DNA of 64,000 bases, from assembly GCA_001972305.1 (NCBI GenBank), contig BDDD01002852.1:62001-126000 (forward strand), written 5' to 3'. The notes below the pieces were generated by a model. It made no database searches. It saw nothing but the letters and a program-made list of their open reading frames with translations, and was not told where the DNA came from. Below, in pieces: positions 44,949 to 56,918 of this stretch (the stretch's first letter is position 1; every line of letters begins with the position of its first letter). The DNA is from Cephalotus follicularis. Its lineage: Eukaryota; Streptophyta; Magnoliopsida; Oxalidales; Cephalotaceae. A program made the translations under genes and the position numbers.

Positions 44949-46340
44949 TGTAACACCCCCGATTCGGAACCGGGATCACTCCCGATTCGGGATCGGTGTG
45001 TCACACAAAACAGAGCTAAAAACATGTCAAGATCTTAATCTTATATATAAAGTCAGAACATTTAATTTCGCAAAAACGTCAAAACCGACTTTAGTTCCAG
45101 AATGTGTCAAAACTCAAAACATAAAAGAGTTCATAAAATCCAAAGGAACATACTTATAAAACTGGGTTTATTTCAAATAAATCGGATAGCCCAAGAACGA
45201 TAAAATCTGTACTTCCAAAACAGAAACTGAATTTATTACGATCAAATCAGAAAGATAGCCGAAGAACGAAAACATCCGTACTTCGTTTCGGAAACATATC
45301 AAAAAACATAACGAAGTCTGTAAAACGAGAACATAACATAAAACTGATTTTAGTTTGATAACCAGATAGCCAAGGAACGATAGAAATCCGTACATTTTCA
45401 CCAAAAACACATAACTGATTTATTTTAATAAAATCACCAGAGTGTATCAAAGAACGAAGATCCGTACCATAATCATAAAAGTGGAACGGGATAGTACCAA
45501 TAATATCAGATAGCCAAGAGCGAAAAAAATCCGTACGTTATCCACAGTGTAAAACTATTCTTTTACCATAAAACAGTAGGAGGGTATGAAGGAACGAAAA
45601 TTCCGTACATATCCATAAAGCATAATTATCTTTTACTATAAAAATAGTAGGAGGGCATCAAGGAACGAAAATCCGTACAATAACGAAACATAAAACTGAA
45701 ATTTATTCTTTAACAAACCAGTAGGAGGGTATCAAAGAAACGAAGATCCGTACCATAATCATAAAAGTGGAACGGGATAGTACCAATAATATCAGATAGC
45801 CAAAGAGCGGAAAATCCGTACATAATCATTAAACAGTAAAATCGACTTTACTCAAACAAAATTGATAAGAGCGCCAAAGAAAGAATGATCCGTACATCAT
45901 TCGTAAAGTAAAACTATCTTTTATTTGTCACAATGAAAACAGATAGGAAGGTATCAAGAAACGAAAATGCGTACCTCATGCAGTCACCAAAACAACCTCA
46001 AGCATATGTATCGAGACTTCCCTAGACCACTCCTCAGTTGTTGCAAACATCTAACAGAAATAAAATCGTTCTCATAAGGACTTGAAATAACATCAAACCT
46101 CAACTCATGGGTCATTGTACACTAATCATGACCATATAGCATAATAATCGGTTTATTAAGTCCAATTCTTAAAAGTCTCATCTAAACATAATTTCGGATT
46201 CACTAAGATAAGTCCAATTAGTCCAATTCATCCAATTTGATTCATAACACTATTTCAGCTCTTAATATCTCAAAACGATTACATAAATACATAATTGAAC
46301 TGAAAACAGAATGTAACGAAGCAGGGTTCAGAGTTTACTT
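44949..46340 (-). repeat. D2 5' LTR (truncated)
   Basis: Keeps the D1-equivalent 3530-4885 (including the 72-bp array, here 45180-45970) and 5828-5919. It lacks the LTR start and about 0.94 kb near the end. The break with H lies at GTAAACTCTG in sense, the donor-like site of D1. Confidence 0.8.
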
Positions 46341-46553
46341 ATCCAAACGACCACCAAAATAATCGCAATAATATTGCGAACATTTGGGCTTTATTGTCGC
46401 GCATTAAAAATATATTTTATCTGCCGTCTTTAGCTAACGCAATTATGACTTAAATGCGTAATGCCTTTTTATTACTCCGGGCTCTATCGATTTTATTACG
46501 ATCGTACACGCACCAATTTCATAATAATTATTTATGAAATTCGGGGCGTTACA
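46341..46553 (-). mobile_element. Solo LTR H, piece 2 (5' end of LTR)
   Basis: Sense start TGTAACGCCCCG (plus strand ends GGGGCGTTACA), similar to the family C start TGTAACGCTCGG. Followed directly by the duplication ATCTC. Confidence 0.8.
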
Positions 46554-46558
46554 ATCTC
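46554..46558. repeat. Target site duplication of H (right)
   Basis: ATCTC, identical to 39332-39336; after it LTR G continues. Confidence 0.9.
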
Positions 46559-47140
46559 TGTCCCTGGAGATGTTTTGGTGGGTGAGCCCTGGTGGATCCC
46601 ATGGGTGCTTGACCGGGGTGAGATTCTATCTCCTTAGTGTAAGTTGAGTGCTTGGGGGATCCCGGGTAGTGGTCCCAATGCTTGGTGTTTATCCCCGGGC
46701 CCTTGTGTTGATCCCAGGCTTAGCCTTGTGTTAAGAGTTGTCATTTTCTTGTGCCCGGACATACCCTTGTTTGTGTGGGTCATGCCTTGAGAGGACATGC
46801 CCGGGGAGGACATGTTCGTGGTTAGTCATCCAATGAGGACATGCCCGAGGATGGTTCGTCTGGGGAAGGCATGTTTTAGGATGGAAGTACAGGCCTGGCG
46901 TGTGTTACGTCATGTTGTGTTGGGTGGTGTGGCATCCCCTGCCCGGGACCCCAGGAGAGACGTTGTGTTACGTTCTCTGCGCTGGATCGCTCCCCTAGCA
47001 TGTTCCTTTAGTGGAACGGTGTGTTTGGGCAGTGGTTGTTCTGTGCGTTCCTTTAGTGGAACGGTGCGTTTGGGCAGTGGGTGTTACGTGTGTTCCCTTT
47101 AGTTAAACTTGCGTTCCTTTACATGCATTCTCTGCCCTAA
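46559..47140 (+). mobile_element. LTR G, piece 2
   Basis: GC-rich continuation of LTR G with repeated GGACATGCCCGRGG segments and a 45-bp tandem repeat (47002-47105). The right limit is uncertain because composition changes gradually after about 47140. Confidence 0.55.
47002..47105 (+). repeat. Tandem repeat, 45 bp unit
   Basis: GTTCCTTTAGTGGAACGGTG starts at 47002 and 47047; a third, partial unit begins near 47092. The unit includes the inverted repeat GTTCC/GGAAC. Confidence 0.9.
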
Positions 47141-47865
47141 TGCAAATATGATGCTTTAAGCCTAACTATAAGGTATTATGGTTTGCACAGCTACAGTTGG
47201 GACCATGATATGGTGGGATAGATTCTGATCTCCACTAGGAGGCAAGAGGCTTCTTGAGTTCCACATTGGAAGTGTGGGATACAATTAGAATAGTGGGAGG
47301 AGCCATAATTACAAAAGACTAAGGATTATGGTAATAACATAAATGCAATAATCTGTTAACATTCTCTTTCTTTTGCCTCATATAGGTTGCTAGTTTTCAC
47401 ATACTTGACAATATACTCAAATTGGCAAGCATCACCATCAAATTTCAAACACGTTTAACACTCTGAAACTTGAACATCCATATTTCACTGAATGGAAACA
47501 CGTTTAACGCAACATTCTCACGAGCATGAGAGTGGCTCATGTCATGACCGAGATAACCCCAAGCCAGTGAACGATGTATCTGACCAGCACAAGGCCACAG
47601 GGGCTAAATGGTGGGATGTCGATTATCGAGCTCGTACCATATCAATTGTTGGCATGTTACCACAATTCCGCATGATTGGGTTATGCACTCACAGACCTTG
47701 TGTGTCATGCTTACACAACTCGAGGAGTTGTATGGCACCTAGTCGAGGATTGTAAAGGTAGATTTTGACCAGGATGGGTCGAGATTGTTTGTGATGTCTC
47801 GATTTCCTACTTGAATAATCTCAAGGGGAGATAGATCAAGTGAATCTAAGTTCCATGGGTGAAAA
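47141..47865. other. Unassigned sequence
   Basis: No recognised domain. An 87-codon plus-strand ORF (47492-47755) has no family I know and no clear coding features. The segment just before 47866 may be element-derived, but nothing settles it. Confidence 0.4.
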
Positions 47866-50485
47866 TGTTGGAAATTGGGAAGGCAGTGGAAGGAATGCAT
47901 TTCAGACATATAGGGTTTAGGGTGACTAATTTAAAAATTTTGATTCCTGCAAAGGAATCACCCATAACGTATGCCATAAAATGTCCCAATTAAGTCCAAG
48001 GATCACTAATTGGACTATTTAAAGTCACCATGGAAGGTTCCAAGCGAGGGAAAGTGCAAGTGGAGTAGGGTTACACAAACCCTAAAATCGGCTAGCAACA
48101 TAAATTGGAATTAGGGTGCACACATACCCTAATCCAATTCCACCATGACTCTAATCCTAGAGGCCTAACCCTAAGGGTTTAACAACACATTAAACACATG
48201 CTAGGACAGTAGTGGAGCATGAGAAATTAATCTCAAAATTCGTCCACAATGCCAAAAGGAATTAGGGTTCAACACAAACCCAAATTCAAGCTCCACCTTA
48301 ACATCTATCCTATACCCTAACTCTAAGGTTATCATTCCCACTTGGAATGAGAAAGAGTTTCGGCCACTCTTAGTAAACATAACAACCTGAATTTAATCAA
48401 AAATTATAGGGCTTGGGAAAGCCCTAGCACCAACACACACACCACTTCATGAAGAAGTAAAAATATGAAGTAGAAAGTTGCTTACCTAAAGCCTTTACTC
48501 CTCCATACTTTTGGCAATTCCTTCCTTTAAGTTCCAAGCAATACACCTTCACAAAAATTGGTCCCATAGGCACGGCTAATGCTTTATAGGAAGGGATTTT
48601 TTCTGGTTCTAAGATCGTAGAAAAATCTAAACAATGAAGGTAGAGATATGGAGATATCTTCACCATAAAAGTTGCTAAGGAGGGTGAAAGGAGAATATCT
48701 TTGGTTTCACTCTTCAAGAACCACCAAGTTCTTGCACTCCTACCATGAACAAATGAAGCTCACGGCTATGGAAGAAACAAGAGAGAAAGAGAGAGTCGGC
48801 CAAGAAGAAGAGAGAAAAAGAGAGGAAGGGACAAAGTGACTTAGTGAATCTTATGTCTCCTAAAAATGATGTTGCCGTGTGCTTAAGTCAAGAGAAACCA
48901 ATATCTCTTTCATTTTTAATTCTCTAAACCAATGAGAATTAAGAAACATTCTCCTATCATTTCTCTCAAAGGTGGCCGGCCATATGGAGCTTTCCAAGCA
49001 AGTTTTAGGTTGCTTAAAGGCTAAGTAAGTTGACAAAGTCAACATTGGCAACCAACCAATTTCTTTAGCATCCAACCAAGTATGTAACTAAGTTACACAA
49101 GGCACATGGGGCATTAGAGTTCGGCCAAGCTTACCAAAAGCTAGGTCTGGACCTGAAAGCTCAAATGCACGCTCTCTCAATGAATTTTTCATTAATTCAT
49201 AAATGACCAAAATACCCCTCAGCCCGGAATGATCTATTTATGGTGCAACTTGCTTTGACTTCCTAAGAAATGTATAAAGCCCAACAAAATAGATATTCTT
49301 TGGCCAAGTAACACCACTGAGGTGTCATCCTTTCACTAAATGACATGTGTCCCACACACGTCATCTGATTCCAAAACATGATGGGACCTGAAAGCCCAGT
49401 TGGAACCCGGTACGACTATATGTTTCCCAAAACATCCCAGGAGTTCTGGTACGTCCACTCTAATAGTCCCCGACTATTAGAATGACCCCGATATGATTCC
49501 TATCATCCCCCAGATCCATGGAATTACCCATGTCTATAAGTCAACATCTGTTTAACCAGTACTTTATCCAGTCAACGACTTATGTGTCATGTATCCTACG
49601 TCATCCTTGGCTCTGACCGCGACCTAGGGTTCAGAATAATGTCACCCCTAGGTAAAGCCGCGATAACTATAAATTCTTGTACGCATTTATGCTTTCGACA
49701 AACTTCCCTGGAAACCCCGTTTCTAGTCTGCCTATACCTGATCAGGGTTTTATGAGTCTTAATGGACATTAATAATACAGAGCCGATCACCCTACATACG
49801 GGTGTGATGATCCCTTATTGCGCACTCGCCCAGACATTTCAATGAAGCTCCCACAAGGCCCAAAGACAACCCTTTTGGCAGCACGTGGATAGTACTGGGG
49901 AAGGGGGAAATCAAATCCAAGTAGTTACAACACAATGCATGCTAGTCGCTCAGGTCTAACGATACAACATAGCTTCATGAATGATCTACTAGTCACCATA
50001 GACTATACACTATTGAGACTATAGGAATCCTATTGGCATAGGTATGACTTTCCAAATAGGTTTCCTATAGTGGGTCTGTTCAGTCTCATGCTACCTAGCA
50101 CGAACCCCGCATCATCTTTAAGGTAAACCCAAATGGCAATAAGAGGATCCATCCTCCACATGACCCGGGAGCAAGCATAATACGACAAGTCTTTATGGTT
50201 CATCAATAGCCCTAATAAAGTGAACCTATGACTTGGAACGTTTTGTCAAAAGGGAGTAAGGATCTCATTCTCATAACCTCTTAGGCATGATATACAACCC
50301 TTTTATCGACAGGGCACTATATGTGTACTCGAATTACATAGTGATCACCCGATCCATTTAAGATGGTTTGGGATATACATATAGTGGGTTTCCATTTACT
50401 ACAAAAATATGCACATAAACATGAAAAGGAATTTAGATTGTATAAATGGAGAGTGTATATACAATCATAAAACCATCTCGTGGCA
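47866..50485 (-). mobile_element. copia-2 type LTR, inverted copy
   Basis: Minus-strand relative of the LTR at 50495-52635. Matching landmarks in sense: TTCCAAGTCATAGGTTCACT (50242-50223) against TTCCAAGTCATATGTTCACT (50741), and GTGCGCAATAAGGG then GGTGATCGGCTCT (about 49835-49775) against 51147-51190. Sense end TTTCCAACA. No primer site follows, and no target duplication is seen. ORFs inside (for example 48424-48717) have no domain. Confidence 0.7.
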
Positions 50486-50494
50486 TGCAGGGAC

Positions 50495-52635
50495 TGTTAG
50501 ATCTAGTGACCCGACAAGCCATTAGATGGGTTGTCATTTTATATCTTATCTTGTATGAAACAATCTTATTCCTTATATATGATGTGTGCTACTTTGTTAT
50601 GGCAATATTACTTGTGTTTTATCACTTAATTGAAGTAGTTTGTTATTTACCTGCTTACACTTGTGATACCCTGACATAAGGTTGGATGCCTAGCATGGAG
50701 GCTGTGAGATAGGTTACCTTATTCCTTATGTCAAATTAGTTCCAAGTCATATGTTCACTTTGTGGGCATTAGTGAACCGGATAGATTTGCACGTATGTTT
50801 CCTGCTCGTGGAATTGGAGGATGGATTCTCTCACTATCATCTGTGTTGGACACTAGGGAAAATACGGGGTGCGCGCTGGGAGCGTGTACACTAAACTGGA
50901 CCCGCGTAGGAGACACTATTTTGATAGTCGCTATTCTCGTGTCAATAGTGACTCCTACTTGTTGCGGTTGTGTATAAGTGATCATCACTTAGCGAGTTCT
51001 CAAACTCGCCTGATTCTTAGAGCTGAGCGATTACTCTATATTGTATGGAGACGATTATCCTTTGATCTCCACCTTACCCAGTCCTTACGCAGGGCTGGCA
51101 ATCGGGTGGTCTTTGGGTATGATCGAATCTATAAGAATATAAGTTAGTGCGCAATATGGGAATGTCACACCTGAGCGAAGGTGATCGGCTCTATTATGAT
51201 CTGATTATACTTTGGACTTATGAAATCCTTGGCCAAGGTTGAGGTAGACTGGAAATTAGATTTTCGGAGAGTTTACCAAAGGTCCTAGTAATGATCAAAT
51301 ATTTTAGCCATTGAGGTATTATCTAGGGTTGACACATATCCTTACCCTAGACCTCAATAGGGGCCAAGAATGACAAGGGATTATAGTACACGTGAACCGA
51401 CGACTTAGAAAATCTAGGGTTTATGAGGTGTATGGGAAAATTAATTAGATTAATTTTTCCATCTGGATAATATTTGGATATTATTCCAATAGCATTTAAA
51501 TTGGTCAAGGACTATTTAGGATGGCTAAACCGGACCTTAGGGGTATTTCAGTAACTTAAGAACACCTATTGTTTTAACCAAGATTTTAAAGGGTCCCTGC
51601 CTTATAATGATTAGTTCTTTAATATGTTGGACATATTAAGTCTTGGTGTCAAATATCGGTTATGTGGATTTTGCATTTTATGGAAACACATATGTTTGAT
51701 CTTACTTAACCAATATTCAAAGGGTACATGTGATCACTAAAAGAGTTAGACTCTAATTGCTTCACTAGCCAGACAAAGCGTCGACATCTTCTAGAAAGAC
51801 GTCGGTGCTTAACGTTATTAAAGACGTCGATGTCTTTTAGAAAGCGTCGATTTTTTTAGTGCCACATTGCATGAGCGTCGATGTCCTTTTGAAGGCGTTG
51901 ACGTCTTTGAGCAGAACGTGCAACCTGTTCACGAGCTCACTTCGTGGGCACGTTTTCTCTCTCATCTCCAGCAGCCATTTCCCATTCTTGCATGTTATAG
52001 GACTTCCTAGGAGTGAGGACCATGATCCTAAGTGAATGGGAGAGTGCGAGAGAGAAGGAGGAGGCTAGTGATAAGCATTTTATGCAGAAAATGTTAAAGT
52101 GAGATAAGGGTTTTTTGCTGGGAAAATTGACGCTCGATTTTCTCTCTGCAGAGTGTGTTCCCTTCATCTGTGATACACCAAGCAAGAGCTTATCTAGGGT
52201 GGATTGATTCTTGACTTCATTGGTCAACATCAATTTACCATTTCTAAGCTTAGTGAGAAAGAGAGAGAATTCATACATTTGTTCTTGGTTCTTGCTGGTT
52301 GGAGTAGCTGTTGTACCAGGGATTTCGGAAGCAATGTGTTTGGAGTCTTCCCAAGCGTGTAGCAGCAAAGAAAGAAGGAGCCTTCACCCACTGGTATATC
52401 TCTTGGTCCTTCTCTTCTTACCATGCTTGTGTGTCAGCATTGTTTGCTATGGTGACACCAATTCAATCCCGTTGATGATGTGGTGATCCATGTGGTCTGT
52501 GGACATGCCATAATGGGTTGCATTAGCTTTCATTGGGTGTTCTTCCGCTGCCATTTTGTATGATTTTGTTTTTTTCTACACCCTATATGCCTAAGTCCGT
52601 TTTTGGCTCTAGATTCAGTTTATCCGTTTCCAGCA
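50495..52635 (+). mobile_element. copia-2 5' LTR
   Basis: TGTTAGATCTAG...TTTCCAGCA, 2.1 kb, followed by primer site TGGTATCAGAGC (52637-52648). Carries a TCGA cluster at 51774-51912. The exact 5' limit is a judgement from the TG dinucleotide and the inverted neighbour. Confidence 0.75.
51774..51912 (+). promoter_or_regulatory. GACGTCGATGTC motif cluster, copia-2 LTR
   Basis: Six motifs: AAAGCGTCGACATCTT, AGACGTCGGTGC, AAAGACGTCGATGTCTTT, AAAGCGTCGATTTT, GAGCGTCGATGTCC, GGCGTTGACGTCTTT. The third is identical in form to the F consensus. Confidence 0.65.
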
Positions 52636-52636
52636 G

Positions 52637-53955
52637 TGGTATCAGAGCATCCCACATCATCCTCGATTGAATTTATGCTTTAGATGATGAACTGATTAAC
52701 GGTTTAATTGCTCGAGATAATTTATGATCAAACTAGATTTTCAAAGTGCCTTAGTGAAAATTGCATGAAATTGGATTTCATTGTGTTTTTGTCCTGGGGA
52801 TATTGTTTTAATGTGTTTAGATTATGTTTAGAACATGCATAGTGCAGTTTGGATTGCTAGATAGGAATGCCAAAGTCTAAACCATTATTTTTTGCATTTT
52901 TTGAAATGCATAAACTGCCCAGGGGGATATAGACGTCGACGTTCTTGATAGACGTCGATGTCTTGTTCATTTTCTCATGAAACGCATTGAGGTTCTTGTT
53001 AAACGTCGACGCCTTGTTCATCTATTGCCAGGAAACGCGTCGATGTTATTGATAAACATTGACGCCTTTTTCAACAGTTCTCGAGAAACGCATTGATGCT
53101 TGTGTTATGCATCGACGCCTTTTTCAATTATTTTTTATGAAATGCATCGACGCCATTTTGGAAAGGCGTCGACGTATTTTATAAAAAACAAACTGTTTTT
53201 CAACAAAATTGGATTTTATACATTTTTGGCACTTAGAAAATCAAAAATCATTGCTTGATTTAGTGGGAGTTTGATCAGTTAACAATCCTTAAATTAAATT
53301 GTATGATTGGTTATTATTTATGGCATTTGTTTTATTTGTGTTTTATAATATTGGATTTTATATAAGTTTTATGCACAATGGATGGCCTGAAAAAGGACAT
53401 TGAGCTAGTTTATGGTTTTCTATGTGTGGATAGATGTTATTTATTTATTATTTTAAAGGTCTGTAATAAGGTGCCTGCGTGCGCCATTTATTTTTCCTTA
53501 CTTTTGTTATTTCTCCTTGTAATTTTTAAATGTAATTTCCTTTTCAAATTGTAAAATACTTTTATGTAAATGAAGACCTTACAAGGAGAGATGGAGGAAA
53601 GGAGAAATGGAGTACAAGACTTTTGAAGGCCATGTATGCATGGTCATTGTTGTAATAAATAGTTTTAATATCTTAACACCTAGGAAGGCCTAGTAGTGAT
53701 TTTGGGCTCAAGTCACTACTACTAATGTCCTTGCCAATCCATTGACATATTTTAGAAATATGTCCAAGGTGCATAAGATACACGTCTTGCATGCTAAAAG
53801 ACTAAATGTGTGCATGGTCATTGTTGTAATAAATAGTTTCAATGTTCTAGTTAGTGCAAGAGGCACGTGGACATAAGAGATCTACGTCATATACAATTAC
53901 CATAACATTACAATAACAATTCAAAGGAACAAATTAATAAAAGACTAAATCCTTC
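52637..53955 (+). mobile_element. copia-2 primer site, leader and decayed gag region
   Basis: Primer site at 52637-52648, then an AT-rich leader with a second motif cluster (52931-53174). From about 53380 the DNA may hold a decayed gag start, but I see no clear Gag motif. Confidence 0.6.
52931..53174 (+). promoter_or_regulatory. GCGTCGACG/GACGTCGATGTC cluster, copia-2 leader
   Basis: About ten motifs in 245 bp (AGACGTCGACGTTC, AGACGTCGATGTC, AAACGTCGACGCC, AACGCGTCGATG, CATCGACGCC twice, AGGCGTCGACGT and decayed copies). It lies inside the element, downstream of the primer site, unlike all other clusters. Confidence 0.65.
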
Positions 53956-54497
53956 ATTCTTATTGCATTGTTGATTAGGTCATCCTAGAGATGCTAGGAA
54001 AGCACAATGGTTAAGGATGTTCTATTGGACATCCAGGACATGTGGTCCTTTCCAACGTGTAAGCCATGTTTGATTGGATTAATGACCAAATCTCCTTTCT
54101 CCGAGTGTTGAGAAAGGGTAGTGGACATATTAGGATAAGTCCACATTGATGGTAGTGAACCAATGTTGGTTGATGCAAATGGAGGTTTTCACTACTTCAA
54201 TACCATCACCGGTGTTTTATCTCAGTTTGGGTAAGTGTTTCAAGCGGAACACAAGTCTAAAATCCTATGAAAGAGTCGGTGATTTATGACGAGAAGTAGA
54301 TAATGGTAAGGTCCATTATGTCTTTTATACATCTTCCACTTATATTTCGGGGTTATGCACTGCAGCTGGCAGAGCATATCCTAATCCGGATTCCTTTGAA
54401 ATTCGTGCCCTCCATATCTAGTGAGATATGCCAATGGAGGAAACCCAGCCTAAACCAAGAGGGTTAAAGGTTGTCCAGTTTATATAAGACTGGAAAC
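53956..54497 (+). pseudogene. copia-2 integrase remnant, heavily decayed
   Basis: Broken plus-strand translation shows LGHP (GAG-pre-integrase), GLMTKSPFSE, then a VHIDGSEPMLVDANGGFHYF segment (start of the integrase core), and later GYA (about 54350) and GCPVYI (about 54472), the part after the catalytic core. Much between is missing or full of stops. Interrupted by T2 at 54498. It confirms that the LTR at 50495 belongs to a copia element on the plus strand. Confidence 0.7.
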
Positions 54498-54663
54498 TGT
54501 AATAACCGCAAATTTCAATTAATGTATATTGTACACAATGATCAATAAAATATGCAATATACTGAGATTTAATGTCCAATTACTATATAAATTGGGAATT
54601 GTTGGATTTGATTTGAAATGAAAATGTGGTGAAACACACTTAACAAACCAAAACTAGCCTCAA

Positions 54664-54748
54664 AAAGCCGACTGTCACAGGGTAACAGCCGACTGCTTTG
54701 ATTCAAAGTGTGGCAGTCGACTGTCACAGGGCAACAGTCGACTGGTCT
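54664..54748 (+). promoter_or_regulatory. TCGA motif cluster, T2 upstream
   Basis: Four motifs (GCCGACTG twice, CAGTCGACTG twice), three followed by a similar TCACAGGG or GCTTTG spacer, 260-350 bp upstream of the TATA-like box as in T1. Confidence 0.65.
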
Positions 54749-55646
54749 GGCACAGACAGGTGTCTGTGCATGGCATATAAAAACATAGTAGTGGCAGCCT
54801 AAACGTGTCTTGCATGATAGATGCGTGCCACAAGGTGTACAACATACAAGAGTGGTGTCTTGCATGTGCTCTACTCCATCTGTAGACGTGCAACCTGTAA
54901 AACAGAAGTTGGAAGAAGAAAAGAGAAAGAAACATGCATGTGAGAGAGAGAAAGAGGAAAAGGCTGAAAATTGGAGTTAATGAATGAAACGAGAATTGGA
55001 ATATAATTTCCTTTATAACAGAGGCTGCATGAGTGATTAGAGAGTTAGAAACACTAAGAAAGAGCGGAATCTTACTGATGATTCTGGACCTTGCGTGTTG
55101 GAGCTTGCATGTTGAAGTTGGGAGGTTCTAAGAGTGATTAAAGCTTTGGTTTTCCGGGTAAGCTCTCAATTCTGGTTATTGTTGAAGTTATAGTCACTGA
55201 TTTTGGCCTACATGGCTACTGTCCATACATCTATAGATTTTATTTCTGGAATTAGAGATGGAATTATAAATTGTTAAAGGAAGAGTTGAAGCTTAGAAAT
55301 TGCTGATAAGCTACCGATTAGATTATAGTTGTTATCATCATTTAGATAAACAAATAACTTACTAGTTTTAATGTATATGCATGTAAACATGCAATTGTAT
55401 AGATTAACTTGCTGAAATTGGAAAGTTTGTGTGGAGTTGGGACTTGGAACTCAAAGAGAGAAATCAACCCAATTTGATTTTGGGATAGCATTTGAGGTAG
55501 GGGTTTTGACATGTTTTGGAAGATATGATATGTATATCATGCATGGATGATTTCTATATGATTACATGTTATTAATTGGTTGAAATTGGAATGTGACATG
55601 CATACCCTATTTTTATTAAACTACTGCCTCACGGTTCCGGACAAAA

Positions 55647-55765
55647 ATAGCTGACTGTTTAATCCCCACAGTCGACTTCTCAATGTAAACAGTCGACTGT
55701 TAAGGACAAACAGTCGACTGCCTAATGAAAACAGCCGGCTATTCTTATGAATAGCCGACTGTTAA
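55647..55765 (+). promoter_or_regulatory. TCGA motif cluster, T2 downstream
   Basis: CAGTCGACTT, CAGTCGACTG twice, CAGCCGGCTA and TAGCCGACTG within about 110 bp, inside the putative intron. Confidence 0.65.
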
Positions 55766-56896
55766 CTGACAAATTACTGATATTAGCTGCTGTTAGACTT
55801 TAAATTGTGTGTAATTACCCTGGCCTCCATATGGGATGATTGTAACAGTCAAGCCTTGCCTTAGGTACCTATATTATAGAAAGTAATCAATGTATGCACT
55901 CCTTGTGTGAGTTGTGCAAGAATGACTAGGGTATGCTAACATCTTGTTGAACCCTTGAATTGTGATTGTTCCACCAGTGTTAATGATGCTGTTATACATA
56001 CTGTATAGCTATTAAGTGTTCTAAATACTATTGTTACACTTAATATTAATGATTGAACCAACTAGTGCTATAAGCACAAATATGAGTTTTTCTTACTGTT
56101 TCCAAAATGAAAACTTATAGTCAAATGATTTACTGATTTTCGTCCCATGAGAGGCACAACTACTGTATTGAATACTATTCCCCCAAAAGAGACGACGGTC
56201 ACTGAACTTAAAAAAATTTTCTAAGGAAAACAACTATTATATTGCATATTATGGATATATGTAATATTGCTATTGAATTGATTGAATTGTTTGTCTATGT
56301 TATTGCCGTTAGTCGAGTGATAGGAGACATCACTGGCTATGGGGTGGTCCTATGTGCCAGGAGTTGGCTAGAGCTTCCACCACACTTATCTGTAATGCAG
56401 ATCTTGATTGTTACCTGCCCGCTAAATGTCGGCAGAATTGACCTGATCTATCATCTTCGGAGTGTAGGGTGATAGTTAGGTGGTGCGCAGTTGGTGCTAG
56501 GAGTTAGCGACATGTGACACCAAAACCACTATATTGATTGATTGTACCCTTGTGCGGTATTCTTGAATTTTATTGTCTATGGCCACTTGTCATCATTGCT
56601 TATATATATTGAAATACTTATATATATGTTATTTCAATATAACTGACATGCATGTTACATTTATATATTCTTTCTCATGCTTTATTCCTACTTAGCCAAG
56701 TGAGGACAACGGCTAACCCCCTACAATTTCATATTAAGTGAAGGCGTTCGGGGAAGTGCTGCTGAAGCTTTATTGGAGAGCTTCTATTTCGTTAAGGTTG
56801 TTATTCACTATGTTTTGTATTGAAAGGAACGATCATACTCCGTTGTGTTGTTTTACATTTCCAATATGTAAAAGGATAATTGTTAGTATTGTATAA

Positions 56897-56918
56897 GCAC
56901 GTAGTATGGGCTGCGTGC
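56897..56918 (+). other. Conserved LTR 3' hairpin (T2)
   Basis: GCACGTAG/CTGCGTGC around loop TATGGG: all pairs Watson-Crick except one U-G, the intermediate between the A stem (T-A) and the T3 stem (C-G). Confidence 0.75.

Larger units (their letters stand above)
41196..46340 (-). mobile_element. D2: non-coding Ty3-type element inside H
   Basis: 3' LTR 41196-43044, polypurine tract, about 1.9 kb internal region without ORFs, primer site (44933-44944), 5' LTR 44949-46340. The LTRs belong to the D1 family but carry different internal deletions, and the 5' LTR lacks its first 0.9 kb. The tract and the adjoining sense AGATTTCGGGACGAAATCTT segment match those before the D3 LTR (61682-61720), so D-type enzymes could have mobilised it. 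Confidence 0.82.

Noticed and set aside
47492-47755. 87-codon ORF as a small host gene
   Set aside because: Histidine- and cysteine-rich but matches no family I know, no splice or promoter context, and lies between retrotransposon pieces. Left unassigned.
51937-52368. 143-codon minus-strand ORF in copia-2 LTR
   Set aside because: No domain, inside an LTR oriented the other way; chance ORF.
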